This document shows positions 9,947-17,883 of a DNA stretch of 64,000 nucleotides, piece after piece. Every line of letters begins with the position of its first letter. Position 1 is the stretch's first letter. Source of the stretch: Dechloromonas agitata is5 (lineage in GTDB: Bacteria; Pseudomonadota; Gammaproteobacteria; Burkholderiales; Rhodocyclaceae); contig NZ_KI912532.1 of the NCBI RefSeq assembly GCF_000519045.1, positions 1,922,001-1,986,000 of the forward strand, written 5' to 3'. The position numbers and the translations under genes are program-made. The notes under the pieces are model-generated. The model worked only from the letters and a program-made list of their open reading frames with translations, searched no databases and was not told where the DNA came from.

Positions 9947-11128
9947 TTACAGGCCGAGCAGGGTTTGCGCGTGGTGCGCCATCATCCATTCCTCGTTGGT
10001 CGGGATGACCAGCACATCGACGCTGCTGTTGCCGGCCGAGATGCGCAGTTCGTGGCGGGCGTTGGCTTCCGGATTGAGGCGGATACCCAGCCATTCGGAT
10101 TGCAGGCAGACGCGGCGGCGCACTTCGGCGGCGTGCTCGCCGATGCCGCCGGTGAACACCAGCGCGTCGAGGCCACCGGCCGCGGCGGCGAGCGAGCCGA
10201 GTTCGCGGGCGATGCGGTAGCAGAACAGGTTCACCGCCTCGGCGGCTTCCGGCTTGTCGCTGGCGAGCAGGGTGCGCATGTCCTGGCTGAGGCCGGAGAC
10301 ACCAAGCAGGCCGGATTCCTTGTAGAGCATCCGGGTCATGTCCTTGACCGACAGGTTCTTGGTTTCCATCAGGTGCAGGATGACGCCGGGGTCGAGGTTG
10401 CCGCAGCGGGTGCCCATCATCAGGCCGTCGATGGTCGAGAAGCCGAGCGTGGTGGCGACGCACTTGCGGTCGACCATGGCCGCCATGCTGGCGCCGTTGC
10501 CAAGGTGGGCGACGACGACACGACCCGTGGCGCGGCCGGAATGCTGCGGCAGGGCGCGGGCGATGTACTCGTAGGACAGGCCATGGAAGCCGTAGCGCTT
10601 GATGCCCTCGGCGGTGATCTGGCGCGGCAGGCCGAAGGTCTGGGCGACGTCCGGCTGGCTGCGGTGGAAGGCGGTGTCGAAGCAGGCGATCTGCGGCACG
10701 CTGGGCAGCAGGGCCTGCAGCGCGATGATGCCGGCGACGTTGTGCGGCTCATGCAGCGGGGCAAGCGGGATGAAGCTCTGCAGATGACCGAGCACGACGT
10801 CGTCGATCAGGGTCGGCTTGGAGTAGCGCTCGCCACCATGCACCACACGGTGGCCGACGGCGACGATCTGCCAGTTGGCGTGGCTGGCGGTGAACCACTT
10901 GAGCAGGGCGTCGAAGGCCTGGGCGTGGCTGACCTTGCCGCCTTCGAGCAGCTGGTCGGCGATGCGTTCGCCGGCCTTGTTCTTTGCGACCATCCTGGTG
11001 GTTTCGGCGCCGATGCCGTCGATCTGGCCGGAGACCTCGGCCTCCGGGGAAATCGGGCGGTCGAGCGGGAAGAGGGCAAACTTGATGGAGGACGATCCGG
11101 CGTTGATCGTCAGGATTCCTTGCTTCAT
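9947..11128 (-). CDS. ackA: Acetate kinase
   Basis: 393 residues, typical family length. Interconverts acetate plus ATP and acetyl phosphate plus ADP in the cytosol. Visible family landmarks are the N-terminal INAGSSSIKF, the substrate Arg in GHRVVHGGERY, the catalytic His in GFHGLSYEY, the MMGTRCGNLDPG segment and the C-terminal IPTNEEWMM with the metal-binding Glu. The open frame runs far upstream, but the real start is the ATG at 11128: upstream residues are Arg-rich noise and the previous gene ends at 11131. Directly follows the Pta gene, giving the complete Pta-AckA route between acetyl-CoA and acetate. Followed by an intrinsic terminator. Confidence 0.96.
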   Translation of the reverse strand: MKQGILTINAGSSSIKFALFPLDRPISPEAEVSGQIDGIGAETTRMVAKNKAGERIADQLLEGGKVSHAQAFDALLKWFTASHANWQIVAVGHRVVHGGERYSKPTLIDDVVLGHLQSFIPLAPLHEPHNVAGIIALQALLPSVPQIACFDTAFHRSQPDVAQTFGLPRQITAEGIKRYGFHGLSYEYIARALPQHSGRATGRVVVAHLGNGASMAAMVDRKCVATTLGFSTIDGLMMGTRCGNLDPGVILHLMETKNLSVKDMTRMLYKESGLLGVSGLSQDMRTLLASDKPEAAEAVNLFCYRIARELGSLAAAAGGLDALVFTGGIGEHAAEVRRRVCLQSEWLGIRLNPEANARHELRISAGNSSVDVLVIPTNEEWMMAHHAQTLLGL

Positions 11129-11130
11129 TT

Positions 11131-12549
11131 TCAGGTGGTTCCGTTCTTGCGGTTGGCGTGGGCGATCAGTGCGGCGATGACGCACGATGCGGTTCGGGTT
11201 TCGGCGCTGTCGGCACGGCTGGTCAGCACGATGGGCACCTTGGTGCCGAGCACGATGCCGGCGGTCAGCGCGTTGGCCAGGTATTCGAGCTGCTTGGCGA
11301 CCATGTTGCCGGATTCGAGATCGGGCACGACGAGGATCTCGGCATGGCCGGCGACGGCCGACTTGATGCCCTTGGTCTTGGCGGCGACGATGGACACGGC
11401 GTTGTCGAAGGCGAGCGGGCCATCGAGCAGGCCGCCCTTGATCTGGCCGCGGTCGGCCATCTTGCACAGCGCGGCGGCGTCGAGCGTCGACTGGATTTTC
11501 GGGTTGATCGTTTCGACGGCCGACAGGATGGCCACCTTGGGCTCCGGGATGCCGATGACGTGGGCGAGGTCGATGGCGTTGCGGATGATGTCGGCTTTCT
11601 CTTCCAGTGTCGGTGCGATGTTGATCGCCGCGTCGGTGATGAGCAGCGGCCGATGGTAGGTCGGCACGTCCATCACGAAGACGTGGCTGATTCGGCGGCT
11701 GGTGCGCAGACCGTTGGCGCGGGCGACGACCTCGCCCATCAGCTCGTCGGTGTGCAGGCTGCCCTTCATCAGCGCCTCGGCGTCGCCGGTACGGACCAGC
11801 GAGACGGCCAGCGCGGCGGCATCGTGGCTGTGCGCAGCGTTCACCAGGCGGATGCCGCGCAGGTCGATGCCGAATTCCTCGGCGACGGCGCGGATCTTGT
11901 TCTCCGGGCCGACCAGGATGGGCTCGATGATGCCGGCCTGGAAGGCCATGACCGGGCCCTTCAGCGATTCCTCGTCGCAGGGATGGGCGACGGCGGTGGG
12001 GATCGGCTCCAGGCCCTTCACCCGCTCCAGCAGGTGGGTGTAGCGCTCGTGCTTGTCGTCGATGCGGATCTCCGGCATGTGCACTTCCTGCAGGCGCGAT
12101 ACCTTTTCCAGCGGGGCGAGGATCTCCGCCGAACCGCGCACGACCTGCAGGCCTTCCTGGTTGGTGCAGACGCAGTCGAAGATGACGTGCTTGTTGTGCT
12201 CGAATTTCTGCTTGGCGGTGACGGTGATGGTGATGGCGTCGCCGATGGTCACCGGGCGGGCGAAGTGCAGGCTCTGGTCGACCAGGATGGTGCCCGGGCC
12301 GGGGAACTGGGTGCCGAGCACGGTGGAGATCAGCGAGCCACTCCACATGCCGTGGGCGATGACTTCGCGGAACATGCCGCTCTCAGAAAATTTCGGATCG
12401 ACCACGGCGGGATTGACGTCGCCGGTCAGGATGGCGAAGAGCTTGACGTCTTCCGGCTTCAGCGTACGGGTCAGCGAGGCGGTGTCACCGATCCGGATTT
12501 CATCGAAGGTCTTGTTGACCAGATAGCGCTGTTCGGCTTGTTGGTTCAT
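11131..12549 (-). CDS. Bifunctional MaoC-like hydratase / phosphate acetyltransferase
   Basis: 472 residues with two parts. Residues ~10-150 are a MaoC/hot-dog (R-specific enoyl-CoA hydratase-like) domain with the hydration signature region FAILTGDVNPAVVD and HGMWSGSL. Residues ~170-465 are a phosphate acetyl/butyryltransferase domain. This fusion is a recognised family architecture in beta- and gammaproteobacteria. The Pta part makes acetyl phosphate from acetyl-CoA for AckA, 2 bp downstream. The MaoC part could supply (R)-3-hydroxyacyl-CoA or act on short enoyl-CoA; in a cell that also encodes PhaC (about 23 kb away) a link to PHA precursor supply is possible but inferred. Start ATG has a GGAG Shine-Dalgarno 7 bp upstream. 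Confidence 0.93.
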   Translation of the reverse strand: MNQQAEQRYLVNKTFDEIRIGDTASLTRTLKPEDVKLFAILTGDVNPAVVDPKFSESGMFREVIAHGMWSGSLISTVLGTQFPGPGTILVDQSLHFARPVTIGDAITITVTAKQKFEHNKHVIFDCVCTNQEGLQVVRGSAEILAPLEKVSRLQEVHMPEIRIDDKHERYTHLLERVKGLEPIPTAVAHPCDEESLKGPVMAFQAGIIEPILVGPENKIRAVAEEFGIDLRGIRLVNAAHSHDAAALAVSLVRTGDAEALMKGSLHTDELMGEVVARANGLRTSRRISHVFVMDVPTYHRPLLITDAAINIAPTLEEKADIIRNAIDLAHVIGIPEPKVAILSAVETINPKIQSTLDAAALCKMADRGQIKGGLLDGPLAFDNAVSIVAAKTKGIKSAVAGHAEILVVPDLESGNMVAKQLEYLANALTAGIVLGTKVPIVLTSRADSAETRTASCVIAALIAHANRKNGTT

Positions 12550-12591
12550 GGCGTGCTCCAGGCATTCGAGCGGGTTGGGGGAGCGGGCGGG

Positions 12592-13074
12592 TCAGGCCCG
12601 CTTTTCGCGGCGTCGTTCGATACTGTACAGGGGCTGCGGTACCTCGATGCACACCCCGGGGTGGCGGGCTTCGAGCTGGTCGATCACCCACTGGTTGGCT
12701 TCGTAAGTGAATTCGCGGGCATCGAGCGGGGCGCCGGTCAGCGCCTCGGCGAACAGGGCGACCGCCGCCGAGCGGCTGATGCCATATTCACAATGCACCA
12801 TCAGCGAAATCTCGAAGGGGGCGGCGTGCAGTTCCGTGACGAAAGTGCCGATCCGCCCGGCCATGTGATGGTCGAACAGGCCGGGGCAGGCCGGCATGAA
12901 TTCGTCGGCCGGCACCGCGTCGAAGAAAGACAGGCGCAGCACGTGACGGAACAGCGGGTCGAGCCTGGCCTCCGGCGTTGCCGGATCGGTAATCGAAATG
13001 ACGGCCATGTAGGGCGAACCGCGCAATTGCTCGGCCAGCTTGCGCGAGGTGTATTGGATTTTGCTGATTGTCAT
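12592..13074 (-). CDS. Tyrosine-phosphatase-like protein (CX5R)
   Basis: 160 residues, soluble. It carries the cysteine phosphatase signature HCEYGISRS, with nucleophile Cys95 and phosphate-binding Arg101, preceded by a hydrophobic strand (ISLMV), as in dual-specificity/tyrosine phosphatases. An upstream Asp-rich loop (FDAVPADEF, residues 51-59) could supply the general acid, which is a guess. Starts 4 bp after the stop of the kinase-like gene, so the two are almost certainly co-translated. The substrate is unknown. It could alternatively dephosphorylate nucleotides or inositol phosphates. Family-level call is good; specific function is open. Confidence 0.75.
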   Translation of the reverse strand: MTISKIQYTSRKLAEQLRGSPYMAVISITDPATPEARLDPLFRHVLRLSFFDAVPADEFMPACPGLFDHHMAGRIGTFVTELHAAPFEISLMVHCEYGISRSAAVALFAEALTGAPLDAREFTYEANQWVIDQLEARHPGVCIEVPQPLYSIERRREKRA

Positions 13075-13078
13075 GCCG

Positions 13079-13654
13079 TCATTCCATGAACACCGGGTCG
13101 GAAAAAACCAGGGTGCCGTCCTTGCGCATCATCAGGTTGTCGGCCTTGATCAGATCGGGCAGCGCACCGTATTCGTCCGAGAAGACCTCCAGCGCCTGCA
13201 GCGATTCCTTGACCGCATCGCTCCAGCCCATCGGCGTGACGGTCAGGTGGTGCAGCGCGATGCGGCCCATGTCCTGGGCGAGGTTGCGCCACATCAGGCA
13301 GGCGTCGTAGTAGGAGGAGGTGAGCTTGGTCGCCACCTCGGCGGCATCGCCGGAACCGGGCAGCGGGTAGAGGCGCTCGACCTCGACGATATGGAAGGGA
13401 AAGCCCCGGCTGGAGCGGCCGGCGGTGCCATGGTCGGCATAGACGACCGGGAAGTGGCGACCGGTCGGCCGGTCTTCGGCGGTGTAGTAGGCGTAGTCGG
13501 TGGGCGAGGAGAGCACCTTGTAGACGCGCTCCTGGCCATCGACAGTCGGTGCTTCGAGGACGATGGTGCTCTCGCCACGGCCGATTTCCCGGCGGCCGTT
13601 GAGCAGCGGGTGATCGGGTACGGGGTCGGGGAGGAGTCCTTCCGGGTCGGCCAT
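13079..13654 (-). CDS. Small protein-kinase-like protein
   Basis: 191 residues. The arrangement recalls a minimal eukaryotic-like kinase: a glycine loop IGRGEST (residues 24-30), a candidate ATP-binding Lys46 in VYKVL, a hinge-like VEVERLYPL (90-98), then PDLIKADNLM (166-175) in the catalytic-loop position and SDPVF (185-189) where DFG would be. The lobe is much shorter than a standard kinase (about 250 residues), and the HRD and DFG motifs are degenerate, so it may be a kinase with altered chemistry or a pseudokinase. Start ATG has GGAG 7 bp upstream. Immediately followed by the phosphatase-like gene and preceded 64 bp away by fabI. No named function. Confidence 0.62.
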   Translation of the reverse strand: MADPEGLLPDPVPDHPLLNGRREIGRGESTIVLEAPTVDGQERVYKVLSSPTDYAYYTAEDRPTGRHFPVVYADHGTAGRSSRGFPFHIVEVERLYPLPGSGDAAEVATKLTSSYYDACLMWRNLAQDMGRIALHHLTVTPMGWSDAVKESLQALEVFSDEYGALPDLIKADNLMMRKDGTLVFSDPVFME

Positions 13655-13718
13655 GACGGTCTCCGCAGGCTGGGTTGGTCGACTGCCCGGAAGGCCATGC
13701 CTGCCGGGCGTTTTGTCA

Positions 13719-14501
13719 TCAGGCGACGATGTGGGCGCCGGCGTCGACGTAGATGGTCTGGCCGGTCATGCCCGACGAGCCCGAGGTGCACAGGAAGGCG
13801 GTCAGCGCGCCGACTTCCTCGATGGTCACGGTGCGGCCGAGCGGAGCCTTCTCGGCATCCTTCTCCAGCAGGGTGTTGAAGTTGGCGATGCCGGACGCGG
13901 CACGGGTCATGATCGGCCCGGGCGACACGGCGAAGACGCGGATGCCCTTCGGACCGAGGTCGTAGGCCATGTAGCGGACGGCCGATTCGAGCGCCGCCTT
14001 GATGATGCCCATCACGCCGTAGTTGCGCACGACGCGCTCGGCGCCAAGGTAGGACATGGTGATCAGCGAACCGCCGTGCGCCATCAGCGGCTCCAGGGCC
14101 TTGGCCATGCGCAGGAAGCTGTGGCAGGAGATGTTCATCGCCGAATCGAAGCCTTCTTCGGTGGCATCGATGACGCGGCCGTGCAGGTCGTCAGCATTGC
14201 AGAAGGCCATCGAGTGAATGGCGAAGTCGATTTCGCCGAAGGCCTCGCCGCACTGGGCGATGACACCTTCCAGGCTACCCGGTTCGGCCACGTCGAGCTT
14301 GAGGAAGAGCTTGGCGCCGAGGGCTTCGGCCAGCGGCTGGGTGTAGCGGGCGGTTTTGTCGTTCTGGTAGGTGATGGCGATTTCGCCGCCCAGGTCGACA
14401 ATGGCCTTGGCCACCGCGTAGGCGATGGACTTGTCATTGGCGATGCCGGTGATCAGGCCTTTCTTGCCGGCCAGGGGAAGCGCTGCGTTGGTCGTGGTCA
14501 T
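13719..14501 (-). CDS. fabI: Enoyl-[ACP] reductase, NADH-dependent
   Basis: SDR-fold enzyme that reduces trans-2-enoyl-ACP in the last step of each fatty-acid elongation cycle. Residues seen: the FabI-type dinucleotide loop GIANDKSIAYAVAK and the catalytic YGVMGIIK (Tyr-x6-Lys), plus ISCHSF and SPGPIMT. An ATG at 14510 also exists, but it directly abuts the Shine-Dalgarno AAAGGA; the ATG at 14501, 8 bp from it, is the better start and gives 260 residues, the family norm. First gene of the leftward cluster ending with ackA. The divergent hox operon starts 222 bp away. Confidence 0.95.
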   Translation of the reverse strand: MTTTNAALPLAGKKGLITGIANDKSIAYAVAKAIVDLGGEIAITYQNDKTARYTQPLAEALGAKLFLKLDVAEPGSLEGVIAQCGEAFGEIDFAIHSMAFCNADDLHGRVIDATEEGFDSAMNISCHSFLRMAKALEPLMAHGGSLITMSYLGAERVVRNYGVMGIIKAALESAVRYMAYDLGPKGIRVFAVSPGPIMTRAASGIANFNTLLEKDAEKAPLGRTVTIEEVGALTAFLCTSGSSGMTGQTIYVDAGAHIVA

Positions 14502-14723
14502 GCTGATCATCCTTTCAATTTTTCGGGGTAGTGCGCCGCATCAATCTTTTCGGTGAATGTTGATTTGGCGTGCTTGATGGAATGCTGTGCTGCAGCAATA
14601 TTCTTGCATAGCCGGATGACGATTTGTCGATTCCCGGGGTTGGGATACTTGATATAAGACAAGAAATGGTCATCTGGCAGTGCTAGTCTTGTAGCTGTCA
14701 TAGGTCGTTTGTCGGAGGTTGTC

Positions 14724-16622
14724 GTGGCACTCAACGCAATGCATGCCGAAGCCGTTGCCGGTGTGGTCGACCGGGTGGTGGCGCGCCATCGGCGCGATGC
14801 TTCGAACATGGTGCAGATCCTGCGCGAGATACAGGAAGCCTGCGACTGGATTTCGCCGGAAGCCATCGACCGCCTGCAGGAAACCCTCGGGGTGCCGCGC
14901 ACCAAGATCGAGGGCGTCGCCGGTTTCTATGCCTTCCTTTACACCGAACCACGCGGCCAGTACCGGGTGTTGTTTTCCGACAACATCACCGACCGCATGC
15001 AGGGTAACCGGGCGCTGATGGAGCGCCTGTGCAACAGCCTGTGGGTCGAGCGCGGCAAGGTGTCCGAGGATGGCCTGGTCAGCGTCGGCAAGACGGCCTG
15101 TACCGGCATGTGCGACCAGGGGCCGGCGTTGCTGGTCAATAACCTGGCGATTGCCGGGCTGACCGAAGCGCGCATCGACGCCATTGCCGAGCTGATTCGC
15201 GGCAAGGTGCCGCTGGCCGACTGGCCGGCCGAGTTCTTCAAGGTCGAGGACAACATCCGCCGGGCCGACATCTTGCTCACCGCCGATTTCAAGCCGGGTG
15301 AGGCGCTGCGCGCCGCCCGCGCCCGGGCGCCCGACGAAGGCCTGATGGCCTCCAACATGCGGTCCTGGCGCGAAGGCTTGCCGAGCGGCATGGGCGGGCC
15401 GATTGCCGTGCTCGACGAGATCAAGCGCGCCAACCTGCGCGGCCGGGGCGGTGCCGGCTTCACCACCGGCCTGAAATGGGAGGCCTGCCGCAATGCCCAG
15501 CTCAAGCCCGGCCATCGCCGTATCGTGGTGTGCAACGCCGACGAGGGTGAGCCGGGCACCTTCAAGGATCGCGTGCTGCTGTCCACCTTTCCCGATCTGG
15601 TTTTCGAAGGCATGACCGTGGCGGCCTATGCCGTGGGGGCGACCAAGGGCTTCGTCTATCTGCGTGGCGAATATCGATACCTGCTCGACCGCCTGAACGC
15701 CGTCCTCGCCCGGCGCCGCCGGGACAAGTTGCTCGGCGAGAACATCCTCGGCATCCCGGGGGCGGATTTCGATATCGAGATCCACGTCGGTGCCGGGGCC
15801 TACGTTTGCGGCGAGGAATCGGCGCTGATCGAGTCGCTCGAAGGCAAGCGCGGCACGCCGCGCAACCGGCCGCCTTTCCCGGTGACCAATGGCTATCTCG
15901 ACCAGCCGACCATCGTCAATAACGTCGAAACCTTTGCCGCGGCGGCGATGATCGCGCTGAAGGGGGGCGACTGGTATGCCGGCATCGGCACCAAGCACTC
16001 GGCCGGAACCAAGATTCTGTCGGTGTCCGGCGATTGCGCGCGGCCGGGTATCTACGAATACCCCTTTGGCGTCAGCATCCGCCAGGTGCTGGACGATTGC
16101 GGGGCGAAGGACACCCAGGCCGTGCAGGTCAGCGGGCCGTCCGGCATCTGTGTGGCCGAGAATGAGTTCGACCGCATCATCGGCTTCGAGGACATCCCGA
16201 CCGCCGGCGCCTTCACTATTTTCGACAAGACGCGCGACATGTTCCAGGTGGCGCGCAACTACGTGCATTTCTTCCAGCACGAAAGTTGCGGCTTCTGCAC
16301 GCCGTGTCGGGTCGGCACCTCGCTGTTGAAGAACCTGATGGACAAGCTGCACAACGGCTGCGGTTCGCCCTACGACTTCGCCGAAATCGAGAAGCTGAAC
16401 CAGTTGCTGCAGTCGATGAGCCATTGCGGCCTGGGGCACACGGCCTGCAACCCAGTGCTCGACACCATTGCCAAGTTCCGGCCGTATTACGACCAGCGCA
16501 TGACGCAGCAGGACTTCACCCCGGCCTTCAACCTCGACCGGGCGCTGGCTGCGGCGCGGCAAATGACCGGGCGTGATGACGCAGCAGCCCACCTGAGCAC
16601 GGAACACGGAGGTGCAGCATGA
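14724..16622 (+). CDS. hoxF: NAD-reducing hydrogenase diaphorase subunit HoxF
   Basis: 632 residues; fusion of a NuoE-like domain (about 1-165) and a NuoF-like domain, as in soluble group 3d NiFe hydrogenases. It carries FMN and the NAD+ site and passes electrons between NAD and the HoxU iron-sulfur chain. NuoF motifs GRGGAGFTTG and GAGAYVCGEE are present, and a [4Fe-4S] set is visible as SCGFCTPC (Cys522, 525, 528) plus Cys568. In the NuoE part only the distal pair CTGMC is obvious. Start: GTG at 14724, 5 bp after GGAGG; a TTG 15 bp upstream precedes that site and is less likely. First gene of hoxFUYHW; stop overlaps hoxU (ATGA). Confidence 0.95.
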   Translation: MALNAMHAEAVAGVVDRVVARHRRDASNMVQILREIQEACDWISPEAIDRLQETLGVPRTKIEGVAGFYAFLYTEPRGQYRVLFSDNITDRMQGNRALMERLCNSLWVERGKVSEDGLVSVGKTACTGMCDQGPALLVNNLAIAGLTEARIDAIAELIRGKVPLADWPAEFFKVEDNIRRADILLTADFKPGEALRAARARAPDEGLMASNMRSWREGLPSGMGGPIAVLDEIKRANLRGRGGAGFTTGLKWEACRNAQLKPGHRRIVVCNADEGEPGTFKDRVLLSTFPDLVFEGMTVAAYAVGATKGFVYLRGEYRYLLDRLNAVLARRRRDKLLGENILGIPGADFDIEIHVGAGAYVCGEESALIESLEGKRGTPRNRPPFPVTNGYLDQPTIVNNVETFAAAAMIALKGGDWYAGIGTKHSAGTKILSVSGDCARPGIYEYPFGVSIRQVLDDCGAKDTQAVQVSGPSGICVAENEFDRIIGFEDIPTAGAFTIFDKTRDMFQVARNYVHFFQHESCGFCTPCRVGTSLLKNLMDKLHNGCGSPYDFAEIEKLNQLLQSMSHCGLGHTACNPVLDTIAKFRPYYDQRMTQQDFTPAFNLDRALAAARQMTGRDDAAAHLSTEHGGAA

Positions 16623-17320
16623 GCCTGACCTTTACGCTCGACGGCAAGACCATCCCCTTCACCGAGGGGCAGACCATCATCCAGGCGGCGAGCGCGGCCG
16701 GGGTCTTCATCCCGCACCTCTGCTACCACCCGGAATTCAAGCCGCATGGCTCGTGCAAGCTATGCACGGTCAAGGTGAACGGCCGGCACACGGCGTCCTG
16801 CACCATGCGCGCTGCGCCGGGCATGGTGGTGGAAAGCGATACCGAGGAAATCAACGCCGAACGCCGGGCGCTGACCCAGATGCTGTTCGTCGAGGGCAAC
16901 CATTTCTGCCCGTCGTGCGAGAAGAGCGGCAACTGCCAGTTGCAGGCCACCGCCTACCACCTCGGCATGATGAGCCCGCACTACGACCACTTCTTCCCGA
17001 GCCGGCCGGTCGATGCCTCCCACCCCGATGCGCTGCTCGACTTCAATCGCTGCATTCTCTGCTCGCTGTGCGTGCGGGCCAGCCGCGATGTCGACGGCAA
17101 GAACGTTTTCGCGCTCTCCGGTCGGGGCATCGGGACGCACCTGATCGTCAATGCCAAGTCCGGCCAGTTGGGCGATACCGACTTCACACTGGACGACAAG
17201 GCGGCGCAGGTCTGCCCGGTGGGGGTCATCCTCAAGAAGCGGCGCGGTTTTGCCGTGCCGATCGGCGAGCGCACCTACGACAAGGCGCCGATTGCCGACA
17301 CCGTGACGGAGGGCAAGTGA
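16619..17320 (+). CDS. hoxU: NAD-reducing hydrogenase iron-sulfur subunit HoxU
   Basis: 233 residues, related to the N-terminal part of NuoG. An N-terminal plant-ferredoxin-like [2Fe-2S] domain has Cys in PHLCYHP, GSCKLC and ASCTM; a His/Cys cluster region HFCPSCEKSGNC follows, then a [4Fe-4S] set CILCSLC with a distal CPVG. These clusters wire HoxF (NAD site) to the HoxYH hydrogenase module. ATG overlaps the hoxF stop by 4 bp and hoxY starts 2 bp after the stop. Standard length and all expected Cys motifs are present. Confidence 0.95.
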   Translation: MSLTFTLDGKTIPFTEGQTIIQAASAAGVFIPHLCYHPEFKPHGSCKLCTVKVNGRHTASCTMRAAPGMVVESDTEEINAERRALTQMLFVEGNHFCPSCEKSGNCQLQATAYHLGMMSPHYDHFFPSRPVDASHPDALLDFNRCILCSLCVRASRDVDGKNVFALSGRGIGTHLIVNAKSGQLGDTDFTLDDKAAQVCPVGVILKKRRGFAVPIGERTYDKAPIADTVTEGK

Positions 17321-17321
17321 G

Positions 17322-17870
17322 ATGACCACCCAGAAGAAACTGAAGGTCGCCACGACCTCGCTGGCCGGCTGCTTCGGCTGCCACATGTCCTTCCTCGACA
17401 TCGACGAGCGACTGTTCACGCTGCTTGAGCATATCGAGTTCGACCGTTCGCCGCTGACCGACATCAAGCACTGCAGTCCGGATTGCGACATCGGCATCAT
17501 CGAGGGCGGCCTGTGCAACGCCGAGAACGTGCATGTTCTGCGCGAGTTTCGCAAGAACTGCAAGATCCTGATCGCCATGGGCGCCTGCGCCATCAACGGT
17601 GGCCTGCCGGCGCAGCGCAACCACCTGCCGCTGACCACCATCCTCGAAGAGGTCTATCACACCAGCCCGGGGCTGGCCAACGGCATGATCCCCAACGATC
17701 CGGAACTGCCGCTGCCGCTCGACCAGGTGCACCCGATCCATGAGGTGGTGAAGGTCGATTACTTCATCCCCGGCTGCCCACCGTCCGGCGACGCAATCTG
17801 GAAGGTGCTGACCGACCTGCTGGCCGGCCGCGAGCCCGAGTTGGGCCACGGCCTGATGCACTACGACTAA
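17322..17870 (+). CDS. hoxY: NiFe hydrogenase small subunit HoxY
   Basis: 182 residues; the short cytoplasmic type of NiFe small subunit, with no Tat signal. Cys that would hold the proximal [4Fe-4S] cluster are seen in AGCFGCHMS, GGLCNAEN, MGACAINGG and IPGCPPSG. It transfers electrons from the HoxH active site toward HoxU. Lies between hoxU and hoxH with 1-13 bp gaps, so it is part of one transcript. Confidence 0.95.
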   Translation: MTTQKKLKVATTSLAGCFGCHMSFLDIDERLFTLLEHIEFDRSPLTDIKHCSPDCDIGIIEGGLCNAENVHVLREFRKNCKILIAMGACAINGGLPAQRNHLPLTTILEEVYHTSPGLANGMIPNDPELPLPLDQVHPIHEVVKVDYFIPGCPPSGDAIWKVLTDLLAGREPELGHGLMHYD

Positions 17871-17883
17871 CCGAGGTGGCGCA

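Noticed and set aside
9947..12346. 799-codon minus frame as a fused Pta-AckA
   Set aside because: The part upstream of 11128 is an out-of-frame shadow of the Pta gene. AckA starts cleanly at 11128 after the Pta stop.
14502..14723. Promoter elements for hoxF and fabI
   Set aside because: The region is AT-richer and surely holds promoters, but TTGTCG, TATAAG and a TGGCAG-like element are all at wrong spacings.
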